The notes under the pieces are model-generated. The model was given only the letters and a program-made list of their open reading frames with translations, was not told where the DNA came from and searched no databases. The translations under genes were made by a program, and so were the position numbers. A stretch of DNA of 64,000 nt from Saccharothrix australiensis (GTDB taxonomy: Bacteria > Actinomycetota > Actinomycetes > Mycobacteriales > Pseudonocardiaceae): the NCBI RefSeq assembly GCF_003634935.1, contig NZ_RBXO01000001.1:5047501-5111500 (forward strand), given 5' to 3'. This document shows, piece by piece, positions 38,065-46,423 of this stretch (positions are counted from its first letter, which is position 1; each line of letters starts with the position of its first letter).

Positions 38065-41000
38065 TCAGCGCAGGCGCTCGGCGAGCGCGGCCGGGGTCGG
38101 GTGGGCGAACAGATCGGCCAGCGACAACTCGACGCCCAGCTCCTCCTCGACCCGCTGGAGCAGCCGGGCGCCGAGCAGCGAGTGGCCGCCGTGGGCGAAG
38201 AAGTTCGTCGACGCGGTGACGTCGTCCCGGTCCAGGGCCTCGCGCCAGAACCCGAGCAGGCGGGCCACCACCGGGTCGGCGGGCGCGGGTTCGACCGCCG
38301 GACCCGCGTGCCCGGCGCGCCCCTCCGCGAGCAGCGCGTCGAGCGCGCGGTAGTCGACCTTGCCGTTGGGGTTCACCGGCAACGCGGCGACCCGCCGGAA
38401 CTCGGCGGGCACCGCGGCGGGCGGCAGCTCGGCCGAGGCGTGGCGCCACAGGGCCTCGGCCGGGTCGGCCTCGGATTCGGTCTCCACGAACGCGACCAGC
38501 ACGCCGTCCGCGCCCGGGTCGCCCGCGGGCACCACGGCCGCGGCACGCACGTCGGGGTGGGCGGCCAGGACGGCCTCGACCTCGCCGGGCTCGACGCGCA
38601 CCCCGCGCAGCTTCAGCTGGCGGTCGGCGCGCCCGCGCAGTTCCAGCGTGCCGTCGGGACGCCAGCGCCCGAGGTCGCTGGTCCGGTAGAAGCGGCCGAA
38701 CCCCGGCCGGCGGCCGAAGCGCTCGGCGGTGAGCCGGGGCCGGTCGTGGTAGCCGAGCGCGACGCCGTCGCCCGCGATGCACAGCTCACCCGTCACGCCG
38801 ACCGGCAGCGGGCGGCCGGCCGGGTCGGCGACGAACACGCGCGTGTTCGCGATCGGGCGGCCGATGTCGACGTCGCCGTCCGCGCCGATCCGGCGGCAGG
38901 TCGAGTAGATGGTGGTCTCGCTGGGCGCGTAGGCGTTGCGGACCTCGGCGCCTGCCCGGACCAGGCGCGCGGCCAGCGCCGGCGGGAGCGGCTCGCCGCC
39001 GCTGAGCAGCCGGCGACCGGCCAGTTCGCCCCGCAGGTCGGCGGCGACGACCCGCCAGGTGGTCGGGGTGGCCTGGATGACGCCCACGCGCCGGCGCACC
39101 ACGACGTCGAGCAGGTCCGCGGCGCGGACCCGTGCCCGGTCGGGTGCGACGACGAGCCGGCCGCCGGTGGTGAGCGGGAGGAACAGCTCCAGGCTGGAGA
39201 TGTCGAAGGTGAACGTGGTCAGCCACAGCGTGCCCTCGCCGGGCCGCGCCCCCAGCTCGTCGGCGAAGTGCGCGACGACGTTGGCCAGCCCCCGGTGGGT
39301 CAGCAGGCTCGCCTTCGGCTTCCCGGTCGACCCGGAGGTGTAGACCAGGAACGCGCACGAGCCCGGCTCGGGCGGGTGTTCCGACCCGGCTCCGGCGGCG
39401 TGCGCGGGCGGCTCCGGCACGGTGAGCGCGGTGACCGCGTCCGGCACGGCCACCGCGCCCGCGGTGAGCACCGCGCGGGCGCGGGAGTCCTCCAACTGGT
39501 ACCGCAGGCGGGCCGGCGGGTGGTCCGGGTCGAGCGGGAGGTACGTCGCGCCCGCGCGCAGGACGCCGAGCGCGGCGGCGGCCAGCGCCGCGCCGCGGGG
39601 CGCGGCGAGGGCCACGACGTCCCCCGGCCGGACACCGGCGGCCCTGAGCAGGTCGCGCGTCCCGGTCGCCGCGTGCCAGAGGCCGGCGTAACTGGTGGTC
39701 CGGTCGCCCTCCTCGACGGCGACGGCGTCCGGCGTCGCGGCGACGCGCGCGGCGACCGCCTCGACGACGGTGGCCGGCTCGACCGGCCGGGCGGTGTCGT
39801 TGGCCGCGCCGATCACCGCGTGGTCGGCGGGCGACCACGCGGTGACCTCGCCCAGCGGCCGGTCCGGGTCGGCGGCGAGCGCGACCAGCAGGGCCTCGAA
39901 CCGCGCCAGCAGCCGGTCGACGTCCTCCGCGTCGAGGGCGTCGGCGCGGTGCACGGCCCGCACGCGCAGGCGGTCGTCCGCGCTCGTCACGAAGAACTCC
40001 AGGTCGTAGCGGCTGCACCCGTTCTCCACGAGCACCGGCCGGGCGGGCATCCCGGCCAGGTCGAACTCCGCGAACCCGAGACCGGGCAGGTAGTTGAACA
40101 GGTGGCGGACCAGCGGGGCGCGCCACGGGTCGCGGTCGCGGGGCAGCTCGGCCGCCATCCGCTCGGCGGGCACGTCGGTGTGCGCGAGCGCTTCGAGGAA
40201 CGTGTCCCGGCAGCGGCGGGCGAACGCGCGGAACCCGTCGGCCGGTTCGGCCGCGACCCGCACGGGCAGGACGTTGACGTAGTAGCCGACGACGCCGGCG
40301 CACCCCGGCGGTCGCACCCCGGCCGGGGTGCCGATGACCTGGTCGTCGCCCGCGCCGTGCGCGGCGAGCAGCACGTGGTAGGCGGCGAGCAGGACGGCCG
40401 CCTCGGGCGTGCGCAGCAGCGCGGTCAGCTCCCGGACCGCCCGGACCGCCGCCGCGGACAGCTCGCGGGTCCGCGCGCCGCCGTCCGCCGTCGGCACGGG
40501 CCCCGGCGCTCGGCCGCACCACAAACCGGACTCCGGCGGGCGGAACCCGGCGAGCAGGCCCCGCCAGAACGCCAGCCCCGCCTCGGAGGGCTCCCGCGGC
40601 GCAGGGGCGGGCACCTCGCCGGCGGCGGGCGCCTCGCCGGCGGCGAACGCCTGGTAGGCGGCGGCCAGCTCGCCGAGCACCACGTCACCGGACACGGTGT
40701 CGAACACCAGGTGGTGGACCACCAGGCAGAACACGTCGCCGTCGGCGCGGCTCAGCACCCCCGCGCGGACGAGCGGCCGTCCGTCCAGGGTGAACGGGCG
40801 CGCCACGAACGCGGCCAGCGCGTCCGGCACCGGCCCGTCGTGCGCGGGCAGCGATCGCGGGTGCAGCTCGACCAGGTCGGCGGGCAGCACCTGGCGTTCG
40901 AGCCGGCCGGGGCCCGCCACGAAGACGGTGCGCAACGCCGGGTGCCTGCGCAGCAGGTGGTTCACCGCCGCCGTCAGCGCGACCCGGTCGAGCCGCCCGT

Positions 41001-41109
41001 CCACGGCGAACACCACGGCGAGGTTGTTGACGCCACGCCCGGGCAAAAGCTGCTCCAGCAGCCACAGCGCCTCCTCGCGGGCGGTCGCCGCCGTGATCGT
41101 CGCGTCCAC
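38065..41109 (-). CDS. NRPS module, C-A-PCP
   Basis: About 1014 residues. C domain 1-430 with HHLVFDT, the HHxxxDG motif with Gly replaced by Thr; A domain about 440-920 with LVYTSGSTGKPKA, FTFDISSLELF, NAYAPSETT (normally YGPTE), YRTSDLG and NPNGKVDY; PCP about 935-1010 with GGHSLL. Reading the pocket by eye gives roughly D-I-L-Q-L-G-A-I-Y, near small-residue codes such as those for glycine, but this is weak. A single C-A-PCP followed by a Dieckmann-type cyclase suggests one amino acid is joined to the polyketide and cyclised to a tetramate. GTG 41109 has GGGGTGA 6 bp upstream; GTG 41118 overlaps the cyclase stop and is also possible. Confidence 0.93.
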   Translation of the reverse strand: MDATITAATAREEALWLLEQLLPGRGVNNLAVVFAVDGRLDRVALTAAVNHLLRRHPALRTVFVAGPGRLERQVLPADLVELHPRSLPAHDGPVPDALAAFVARPFTLDGRPLVRAGVLSRADGDVFCLVVHHLVFDTVSGDVVLGELAAAYQAFAAGEAPAAGEVPAPAPREPSEAGLAFWRGLLAGFRPPESGLWCGRAPGPVPTADGGARTRELSAAAVRAVRELTALLRTPEAAVLLAAYHVLLAAHGAGDDQVIGTPAGVRPPGCAGVVGYYVNVLPVRVAAEPADGFRAFARRCRDTFLEALAHTDVPAERMAAELPRDRDPWRAPLVRHLFNYLPGLGFAEFDLAGMPARPVLVENGCSRYDLEFFVTSADDRLRVRAVHRADALDAEDVDRLLARFEALLVALAADPDRPLGEVTAWSPADHAVIGAANDTARPVEPATVVEAVAARVAATPDAVAVEEGDRTTSYAGLWHAATGTRDLLRAAGVRPGDVVALAAPRGAALAAAALGVLRAGATYLPLDPDHPPARLRYQLEDSRARAVLTAGAVAVPDAVTALTVPEPPAHAAGAGSEHPPEPGSCAFLVYTSGSTGKPKASLLTHRGLANVVAHFADELGARPGEGTLWLTTFTFDISSLELFLPLTTGGRLVVAPDRARVRAADLLDVVVRRRVGVIQATPTTWRVVAADLRGELAGRRLLSGGEPLPPALAARLVRAGAEVRNAYAPSETTIYSTCRRIGADGDVDIGRPIANTRVFVADPAGRPLPVGVTGELCIAGDGVALGYHDRPRLTAERFGRRPGFGRFYRTSDLGRWRPDGTLELRGRADRQLKLRGVRVEPGEVEAVLAAHPDVRAAAVVPAGDPGADGVLVAFVETESEADPAEALWRHASAELPPAAVPAEFRRVAALPVNPNGKVDYRALDALLAEGRAGHAGPAVEPAPADPVVARLLGFWREALDRDDVTASTNFFAHGGHSLLGARLLQRVEEELGVELSLADLFAHPTPAALAERLR

Positions 41110-41114
41110 GGCGC

Positions 41115-41897
41115 TCACCCCTCGCCCAGCAGGCCGGCCACCGTCTCGGCGACGGCGGGGTCCCGCAACAGCTCGGTGTGCCCGCTGTCGAAGCGGAACC
41201 GCGCGGCGGAGGCGACCGGGTCGTCCGCGTCGGCGGAGCTGATCGTGACCGCGGACGACCACGCCGCGTCCGGGTCGAGCGTCGCCGCCGCGCCCAGGTA
41301 CCCGACGAACGCCTCGAAGGTCGCGACGAGTTCGGCGCCGCGCCGGGCGGTGAGGCCGGCCCGCGCGAACGCGACCTCACCGGTGCGGCGGAAGATCGCG
41401 ACCAGCGCCGAGCCGAACCCGGCGAGGTCCGGGCACGCGGCCCTGGCCTCCTGGGCCTCCTGTTGCGCAGCGGCGCGCTCCTCGGCCGACAGGACGGCGG
41501 CGAAGCTGTCGACCACCCGGTGGAACTGCCAGTACAACGCCGGTGCGGCGGGCTTCTCGGGATCGAGGAGGATCAGCTTGGGTGGGTCCTGCCACCGCTT
41601 GAGCCCGTCCGCGAGCGCGGCGGCGAACACGGCGCCGGCGCAGAACCCCAGCACGGCGCGGACATCCGTCCCGCGCTCCCGAGGCTCGGCGAGCCAGTGC
41701 GCGGTGTAGCCCGCCCCGTCGGGTGGGCAGGCGCCCGGCGCGGGCGGCAGGGTCTCCCACAGCGCGGCGCGCCCGCCCAGGCCGGCGGCGAGGTCGCCGA
41801 ACCCGGCCTCTGGACGCCCGGTCACCGGGAAGTCCGCGGCCAGCACGACCTCCGGGCGATCGGCGCCCAGCACCCGCCACGCACGCAGCTCGACCAT
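41115..41897 (-). CDS. Alpha/beta-hydrolase with Cys nucleophile, probable tetramate-forming Dieckmann cyclase
   Basis: 260 residues. The nucleophile elbow is GFCAG, with Cys86 instead of Ser; Asp112 sits in LILLDPEKP after the next strand and His240 in RFDSGHTEL near the end. This Cys-Asp-His triad, its spacing and the length match the NcmC/TrdC class of Dieckmann cyclases that release PKS-NRPS chains as tetramic acids, rather than ordinary type II thioesterases (Ser nucleophile). A Cys-type thioesterase remains possible. It is upstream of and overlaps or nearly abuts the NRPS gene, which fits release from that PCP. ATG 41897 follows GGGGAGAACC. Confidence 0.72.
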   Translation of the reverse strand: MVELRAWRVLGADRPEVVLAADFPVTGRPEAGFGDLAAGLGGRAALWETLPPAPGACPPDGAGYTAHWLAEPRERGTDVRAVLGFCAGAVFAAALADGLKRWQDPPKLILLDPEKPAAPALYWQFHRVVDSFAAVLSAEERAAAQQEAQEARAACPDLAGFGSALVAIFRRTGEVAFARAGLTARRGAELVATFEAFVGYLGAAATLDPDAAWSSAVTISSADADDPVASAARFRFDSGHTELLRDPAVAETVAGLLGEG

Positions 41898-42082
41898 GGT
41901 TCTCCCCGACCGTCCGGACCATTTACCGCACCATCAACATATTTTCCGAGCCGGGTTCCGATCATCCCCTAACCGCCCCCTGGGGACCCCTGTCCGACCA
42001 CGGGCCTTGACAACTCGGATAACCCGTCAGAAAACTGCACGCGCAGCACATCCTCAGTTTCGCCGGAATGGAGAGCGCCATC
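41898..42082. promoter_or_regulatory. Divergent promoter between cyclase/NRPS and glycosyltransferase 2
   Basis: Relatively AT-rich gap. CCCTAACCG (41967-41975), GACCCCTGTCC (41985-41995), TTGACA (42007-42012) and GGATAACCCG (42017-42026) are the same elements as in the PKS/methyltransferase promoter at 25650-25732, with different spacing. Likely a site for a shared pathway activator; the promoter boxes beyond TTGACA are unclear. Confidence 0.6.
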
Positions 42083-43189
42083 ATGCGCGTGTTGTTCGCC
42101 GCCGTTCCCGCGGTCGGCCACCTGTTCCCGCTCGTCCCGCTCGCGTGGGCGTGCCGGGCCGCGGGCCACGAGGTGCTGGTGGCTTCCCTCGACGGGGCGG
42201 AGATCATCACCGGAGCCGGGTTGCCGCTGGTGAACGTCCACCCCGGACTGGCGATGTACGACGAGGTGCTCGGCCGGGCGGGCGGCGCGCGGCCCGACCT
42301 GCTGGCGCGCACGCGGGCGAGCGCGGGCGCGGACCGGGACGCCTTCGCGCGCCTTTTCGCGATGTTCAACGCGCGCGTCGCCGACGATTTTTCGGCACTC
42401 GCCGAGGAGTGGCGGCCGGATTTGGTGGTGCACGAGTACCTGTGCCCGGCCGCCGCCGTGGCGGCCGGGCGGACGGGCACCCCGGCGGTGCAGCTCGGCA
42501 TCGGTTTCAGCCCGTTCCCGGCATTGCGCGCGGCGATGGCGGAGGAGCTTTCCGGGCTGCTGCCCGACGGCCCGTTCGCCGCGCTGCACACCGTTCCGCC
42601 GAGCATGGCGGGCCCCGGCGCGGCGGGAGAGGCGGTGCGACCGGTGCCCTACGACGGCGGCCGGGCGTTGCCGGGGTGGCTGCGGCGGCGGCCGGCCCAC
42701 CCCAGGGTCGCGGTCACGCTGGGCACGGTCTCCCCGGTGATGAGCGGCCTGGACCGGGTTCGCCGCGTCGTCGCGGCGGTGGCCGGTCTCGACGTCGAGG
42801 TCGTCCTGGCGACCGGCGACACCGACCTGGGCCCGCTGGGCACCCTGCCGCCGAACGTGGTCGCGCCGGGCTGGGTGCCGTGGTCGGCGCTGCTGTCGAC
42901 GTCCGACGCGGCGATCCACCACGGCGGCTCCGGCACGACGCTGGCCGCCCTCGCGGCCGGGGTACCGCAGTTGCTGCTGCCCGACGGCTCGGACCGGCAC
43001 CTCAACGCCGACGCGGTGGTCGCGCGCGGGGCGGGGTGCCGGGCCGCGGCGGACGAGATCACGCCGGGGCTCATCACCGCCCTGCTCGCCGACGAGGACG
43101 TCCACGTGGCCGCGGGCGAGGTCGCCCGCGAGATCGCCGCGATGCCGAGCCCGGCCGGGTTCGCGGCGGGGCTGGACCGGCGGACCTGA
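42083..43189 (+). CDS. Glycosyltransferase 2 (GT-B, antibiotic type)
   Basis: 368 residues. N-terminal MRVLFAAVPAVGHLFPLVPLAWA and C-terminal IHHGGSGTTLAALAAGVPQLL blocks identify the same family as the glycosyltransferase at 32559-33749, though the two are clearly different sequences. A second enzyme implies a second sugar or a disaccharide. ATG 42083 is chosen because GGAGAG lies 8 bp upstream; the ATG at 42068 has no ribosome site. Single-gene plus-strand unit divergent from the cyclase/NRPS operon and followed by strong hairpins. Confidence 0.88.
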   Translation: MRVLFAAVPAVGHLFPLVPLAWACRAAGHEVLVASLDGAEIITGAGLPLVNVHPGLAMYDEVLGRAGGARPDLLARTRASAGADRDAFARLFAMFNARVADDFSALAEEWRPDLVVHEYLCPAAAVAAGRTGTPAVQLGIGFSPFPALRAAMAEELSGLLPDGPFAALHTVPPSMAGPGAAGEAVRPVPYDGGRALPGWLRRRPAHPRVAVTLGTVSPVMSGLDRVRRVVAAVAGLDVEVVLATGDTDLGPLGTLPPNVVAPGWVPWSALLSTSDAAIHHGGSGTTLAALAAGVPQLLLPDGSDRHLNADAVVARGAGCRAAADEITPGLITALLADEDVHVAAGEVAREIAAMPSPAGFAAGLDRRT

Positions 43190-43314
43190 TGTCCGGGTCC
43201 ACGCGGTCGGTGCCGGTCAAGGCGCAAGCCGCCTGAGGACACCCCGACCAGCACCCGTCCGCTCCCGCCCGGCGCGCCCGCTCCCGGCCGCGCGCCGCGC
43301 AGACCGATGGCCTC

Positions 43315-43437
43315 GTGTCCTCCCCGTACGGCCTGGGCGCAGCCCAACCGCGCTTGGTCGGTCGGGTCAAGCACGCTTTTCGCTTGACGCGACCGACCAA
43401 GGGTGGTTGCCTCCGGCAGGCCGTGCGGGGAGGACAC
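43315..43437. terminator. Large nested hairpin downstream of glycosyltransferase 2
   Basis: Outer arms 43315-43335 and 43417-43437 pair over 21 bp with one mismatch; inner arms 43353-43372 and 43382-43401 (starting CTTGGTCGGTCG) pair over 20 bp with one mismatch around a 9-base loop. No credible gene lies in 43190-43767. Probably a bidirectional terminator between the convergent genes, or a remnant of a small inverted-repeat element. Confidence 0.7.
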
Positions 43438-43613
43438 GACCGCCTTTCCTCCTTGGTGGCCTCCCGGCCGCTTTTTCTCTTCGACCAACAGCGCGCAGTG
43501 GGACAAGTCGCCATCTTGACGACCCCGGCCCCAAACGCAGGTCATTCGTCAAAAAGAAAAGAACAGCGTCCTCGCCGGACCGGCAGGCCGCCAAGGAGGA
43601 GGAAAAGCGGTCG
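43437..43613. repeat. Second imperfect inverted repeat in the same gap
   Basis: Arms 43437-43467 and 43580-43613 pair with three mismatches and a 3-base insertion (CGACCGCCTTTCCTCC against CGACCGCTTTTCCTCC). It abuts the first hairpin. Confidence 0.6.
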
Positions 43614-43767
43614 GCAGCGGCGCGGCTGAAGGCGGGTTGTCGCCACCGGAAATGCGGTGGGGTACCACGCGGTTGGTGCCTGCCAGGTGGGACCGGTCGG
43701 TCGCTGTGCGTCCGTGGCGAGGAATTCGCGCGTCGCGGGCGACCGGTGGCGCGCACGTCCACCGGCC

Positions 43768-45234
43768 TCAGGTCCCGAACCACCGCTCCAAAGCCGCGCG
43801 CGGCCCGTCGGAGCGCCCGTCGGTGGCGGCCCACGCGACGTACCCGTCCGGCCGGACCAGCAGCGCCGCCGCCGGCGGTGCGTCCGCGCGGGCCACGCGC
43901 ACCTGGACGCGCGGCTCCCAGGGCCGTGCCGTCTCGGCGTGCGCGCCGCTCTGCGTGAAGTCCACCAGTACCCCGGTGCCCGCGCGCAGCAACTCGACCA
44001 GGGTCGTGTGGCCATCGGCCGATTCGAGCCGCAGGTCGGTCGCGAGCGCGCCGACCAGCGGGTGCGCGCCCTCCTCGCCGAGGTCCAGCCGCAGCGCCAC
44101 CCCGGTGACCAGTTCCGCGAGGAACCTGTTGACCTCGGGGAACTCCAGCAGCCGCTGCACCAGTCCGCGCAGCGCGGTGACGTTGCGGTGCGGGTGCAGC
44201 AGCGCCAGCTGGGTGCGGCTGTAGTCGAGCACGCCCTCGGCGACCGGGTACCGCTCGGCCTGGTAGGTGTCGAGCAGGCCGGCGGGCGCGTGCCCGGCCA
44301 CCTCGGCGGCGAGCTTCCACCCCAGGTTCACCGCGTCCTGGAGGCCGAGGTTCAGCCCGAGCCCGCCGTACGGGAAGTGGACGTGCGCGGCGTCCCCCGC
44401 CAGGAGCACCCGGCCCGCGCGGTAGCGATCGGCCTGCCGGCAGGTGTCGCCGAAGCGCGTGAACCAGGTCGGCTCCTCGATGCGCAGCTCGCGGCCCAGC
44501 ACCCGGGTCACGGCCGCCGCGAACTCGGGCAGCGCCACCGGTGCGTCCCGGTCGGCGTGCGGTCGGTCGAACTCGGTGACCACGACCCGGACCTGGCCGT
44601 TGGGCCGCGGGTTGAGGTTCACGGTCCCGCGCCCGGTCCGCGTGATGCCCCGCCGCTCCTGCCGCATGGTCGGCAGCGTGCAGTCGCACAACATCCCCGC
44701 CACCGTGGCGTCGCTGCCGGGGAACCCGATGCCCGCGAGCTTGCGGACCGCGCTGCGCCCGCCGTCGCACCCGACCAGGAAGCGCCCGCGCACGCGGTAG
44801 GCGCCGCCGGGGCCGGCGACCTCGACGTCGACGCCGTCGTCGTGCTGGGCCAGCCCGGTCACCTCGTGCCCGCGCCGCACCTCCGCGCCCACTCGGGCCG
44901 CTCGCGCCGCCAGCACCTCCTCGACCCTGGTCTGCGGGACGTTGACCAGGTACGGGTGGTCGCAGTCGCGCATGGCCGAGAGGTCCAGCAGCGGCCACAT
45001 CCCGGCGAAGGGCATCTTCGGCCAGGTGGCGCGCTCGTGCAGCAACCCGGCGAGCAGGCCGCGCCGGTCGAGGGTCTCCGCGGTCCGCGGGTGCAGGCCC
45101 CACGCCCGCGAGTGCTCGTCGCGCTCGGCCGCGCGTTCCAGCACGAGCGCGCCCACCCCGGCGAGCCCCAGCTCCCCGGCGAGCATCAGGCCGACCGGCC
45201 CGCCGCCCGCGATCACGACGTCGACGTCGCTCAC
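43768..45234 (-). CDS. FAD-dependent monooxygenase-like protein A (class A flavoprotein)
   Basis: 488 residues. GGGPVGLMLAGEL (FAD pyrophosphate loop), GCDGGRSAVRK (DG motif) and LLAGDAAHVHFPYGGLGLN (GD motif) are intact, as in aromatic hydroxylases such as RdmE/PgaE. No tryptophan-halogenase WxWxIP motif is seen. Hydroxylation or epoxidation is the default reading. In a decalin-tetramate pathway a PyrE3-like role, where the FAD protein is a [4+2] cyclase and not an oxidase, should be considered. GTG 45234 overlaps the stop of the O-methyltransferase by 4 bp (GTGA), so the two act in one operon. Confidence 0.85.
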   Translation of the reverse strand: MSDVDVVIAGGGPVGLMLAGELGLAGVGALVLERAAERDEHSRAWGLHPRTAETLDRRGLLAGLLHERATWPKMPFAGMWPLLDLSAMRDCDHPYLVNVPQTRVEEVLAARAARVGAEVRRGHEVTGLAQHDDGVDVEVAGPGGAYRVRGRFLVGCDGGRSAVRKLAGIGFPGSDATVAGMLCDCTLPTMRQERRGITRTGRGTVNLNPRPNGQVRVVVTEFDRPHADRDAPVALPEFAAAVTRVLGRELRIEEPTWFTRFGDTCRQADRYRAGRVLLAGDAAHVHFPYGGLGLNLGLQDAVNLGWKLAAEVAGHAPAGLLDTYQAERYPVAEGVLDYSRTQLALLHPHRNVTALRGLVQRLLEFPEVNRFLAELVTGVALRLDLGEEGAHPLVGALATDLRLESADGHTTLVELLRAGTGVLVDFTQSGAHAETARPWEPRVQVRVARADAPPAAALLVRPDGYVAWAATDGRSDGPRAALERWFGT

Positions 45235-46256
45235 GGCCGCTCCCCGGTGATCACGCGCAGCGGGAACCCCGGCCGCTCGTGCGCCTCGGTGGCGCCCAAC
45301 CCGGCCGTGGCGAGCATCTTCCGGTACGCCGTCGGCGAGTGCATCTCCCCGCCCGCGGTCCAGCCGAGCATGAGCAGCCCGAGCAGGTGCGCGTGGTGGT
45401 CCTCGGCGGGCGGCCGGTCGCCGGTGGTGAAGCTGACGATCACCACCCGCCCGCCTGGCTTGAGCACGCCGGCCAGCCGGCGCAGCAGCTCCGTGGCCCG
45501 CCGCTGCGAGAACTGGAACAGCACGTTGCCGAGCAGGACCACGTCGTACGGCCCGCCGAGCGGCGCCTCGAAGGCGTCGCCGGGCAGGTGCGCCACGCGG
45601 TCGGCGACACCGAGTCGGTCGGCGTGGCGTGCCGCGACCTCCAGCACGTTCGGCCAGTCGAGGCACCACCCGCGCGCACCGGGGTGCCGCCCGAGCAGGG
45701 TGAACCCGAACAGGCCGTGCCCGCAGCCGACGTCGAGGACGGTCAGCCCCTCCCTCCCGCCCGCCCACGGGCCGAGCAGCTCGGCGACCCACTCGGCGCC
45801 CGGCTTGGTGGCGAACGTGAGGTGCTCGGCGAAGTCCACCCAGTAGTCGAAGCCCGGCGCCTCGGCTCCCGTCCCCAGCAGCGTGCCGCCTCGGCGCACC
45901 ACCTCGGCCAGGTCGCGCATCGCATCCCACTCGTGGTCGCTCGCGGCGACCTTGACCACGCCGCCGCCGTAACCGGGGCTCGTGGTGACCAGCAACTCCG
46001 CCGCGCCGGGCGCGAGGGTGAACTGCTCGCCGGACACCTCCAGCAGTCCCGTCGCGGCCAGCGCGCGCAGCAGCACCCGCGTGGCGCGCGGGTCCGTCCT
46101 GAGGATCGCCGCCACGTCGTCCGGGTCGCACGGCCCGTTCGCGAGCGCGTCGAACACCTTCAGCTCGATGGCCGCGCGCAGCAGGTAGGTGGACTTGTAG
46201 GCGGTCATCATCTCCAGCAGCCGCTCGCGGGTGACCGCGTTGTCTCGGCTCGGCAT
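45231..46256 (-). CDS. O-methyltransferase (plant/TcmN-type, family 2)
   Basis: 341 residues. N-terminal dimerisation domain with a winged-helix fold (ATRVLLRALAATGLLEV), then a Rossmann domain with LDVGCGHGLFGFTL and DVVLLGNVLFQFS; the pattern is that of bacterial polyketide O-methyltransferases. Target is a hydroxyl group on the aglycone or an enol. ATG at 46256 follows GAAGGAG by 6 bp. First gene of a minus-strand pair with the FAD protein A, divergent from the AT/FAD protein B pair across a SARP-like operator array. Confidence 0.88.
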   Translation of the reverse strand: MPSRDNAVTRERLLEMMTAYKSTYLLRAAIELKVFDALANGPCDPDDVAAILRTDPRATRVLLRALAATGLLEVSGEQFTLAPGAAELLVTTSPGYGGGVVKVAASDHEWDAMRDLAEVVRRGGTLLGTGAEAPGFDYWVDFAEHLTFATKPGAEWVAELLGPWAGGREGLTVLDVGCGHGLFGFTLLGRHPGARGWCLDWPNVLEVAARHADRLGVADRVAHLPGDAFEAPLGGPYDVVLLGNVLFQFSQRRATELLRRLAGVLKPGGRVVIVSFTTGDRPPAEDHHAHLLGLLMLGWTAGGEMHSPTAYRKMLATAGLGATEAHERPGFPLRVITGERP

Positions 46257-46301
46257 ACGGACTCCTTCGCGTAAGGCGCCTGCACAGCACGGCGCAGCCT
46301 G

Positions 46302-46376
46302 TCGAGCACCGCTCGAACCCGGTTCGACGGGGACTCGACGCGGGCCCTCGAGCGGAGGCCGAACGCCGGTCGAGCG
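46302..46376. promoter_or_regulatory. SARP-like operator array 1 (seven heptamers, 11-bp period)
   Basis: TCGAGCA (46302), TCGAACC (46313), TCGACGG (46324), TCGACGC (46335), then after 13 bp TCGAGCG (46348), CCGAACG (46359) and TCGAGCG (46370). All other steps are exactly 11 bp. SARP activators bind TCGAGC-like heptamer direct repeats with 11- or 22-bp spacing. Lies between the divergent O-methyltransferase and AT genes. No SARP gene is in the window. Confidence 0.75.
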
Positions 46377-46423
46377 GGCGGGCCGAGCCTGGGCCCGTCC
46401 CCACCCCCTCCCGGAGGAGCCCG

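Noticed and set aside
43315..43629. Small plus-strand open frame over the hairpins
   Set aside because: It encodes the arms of inverted repeats (LVGRVKHAFRLTRPTKGG-like), has no ribosome site and no family.
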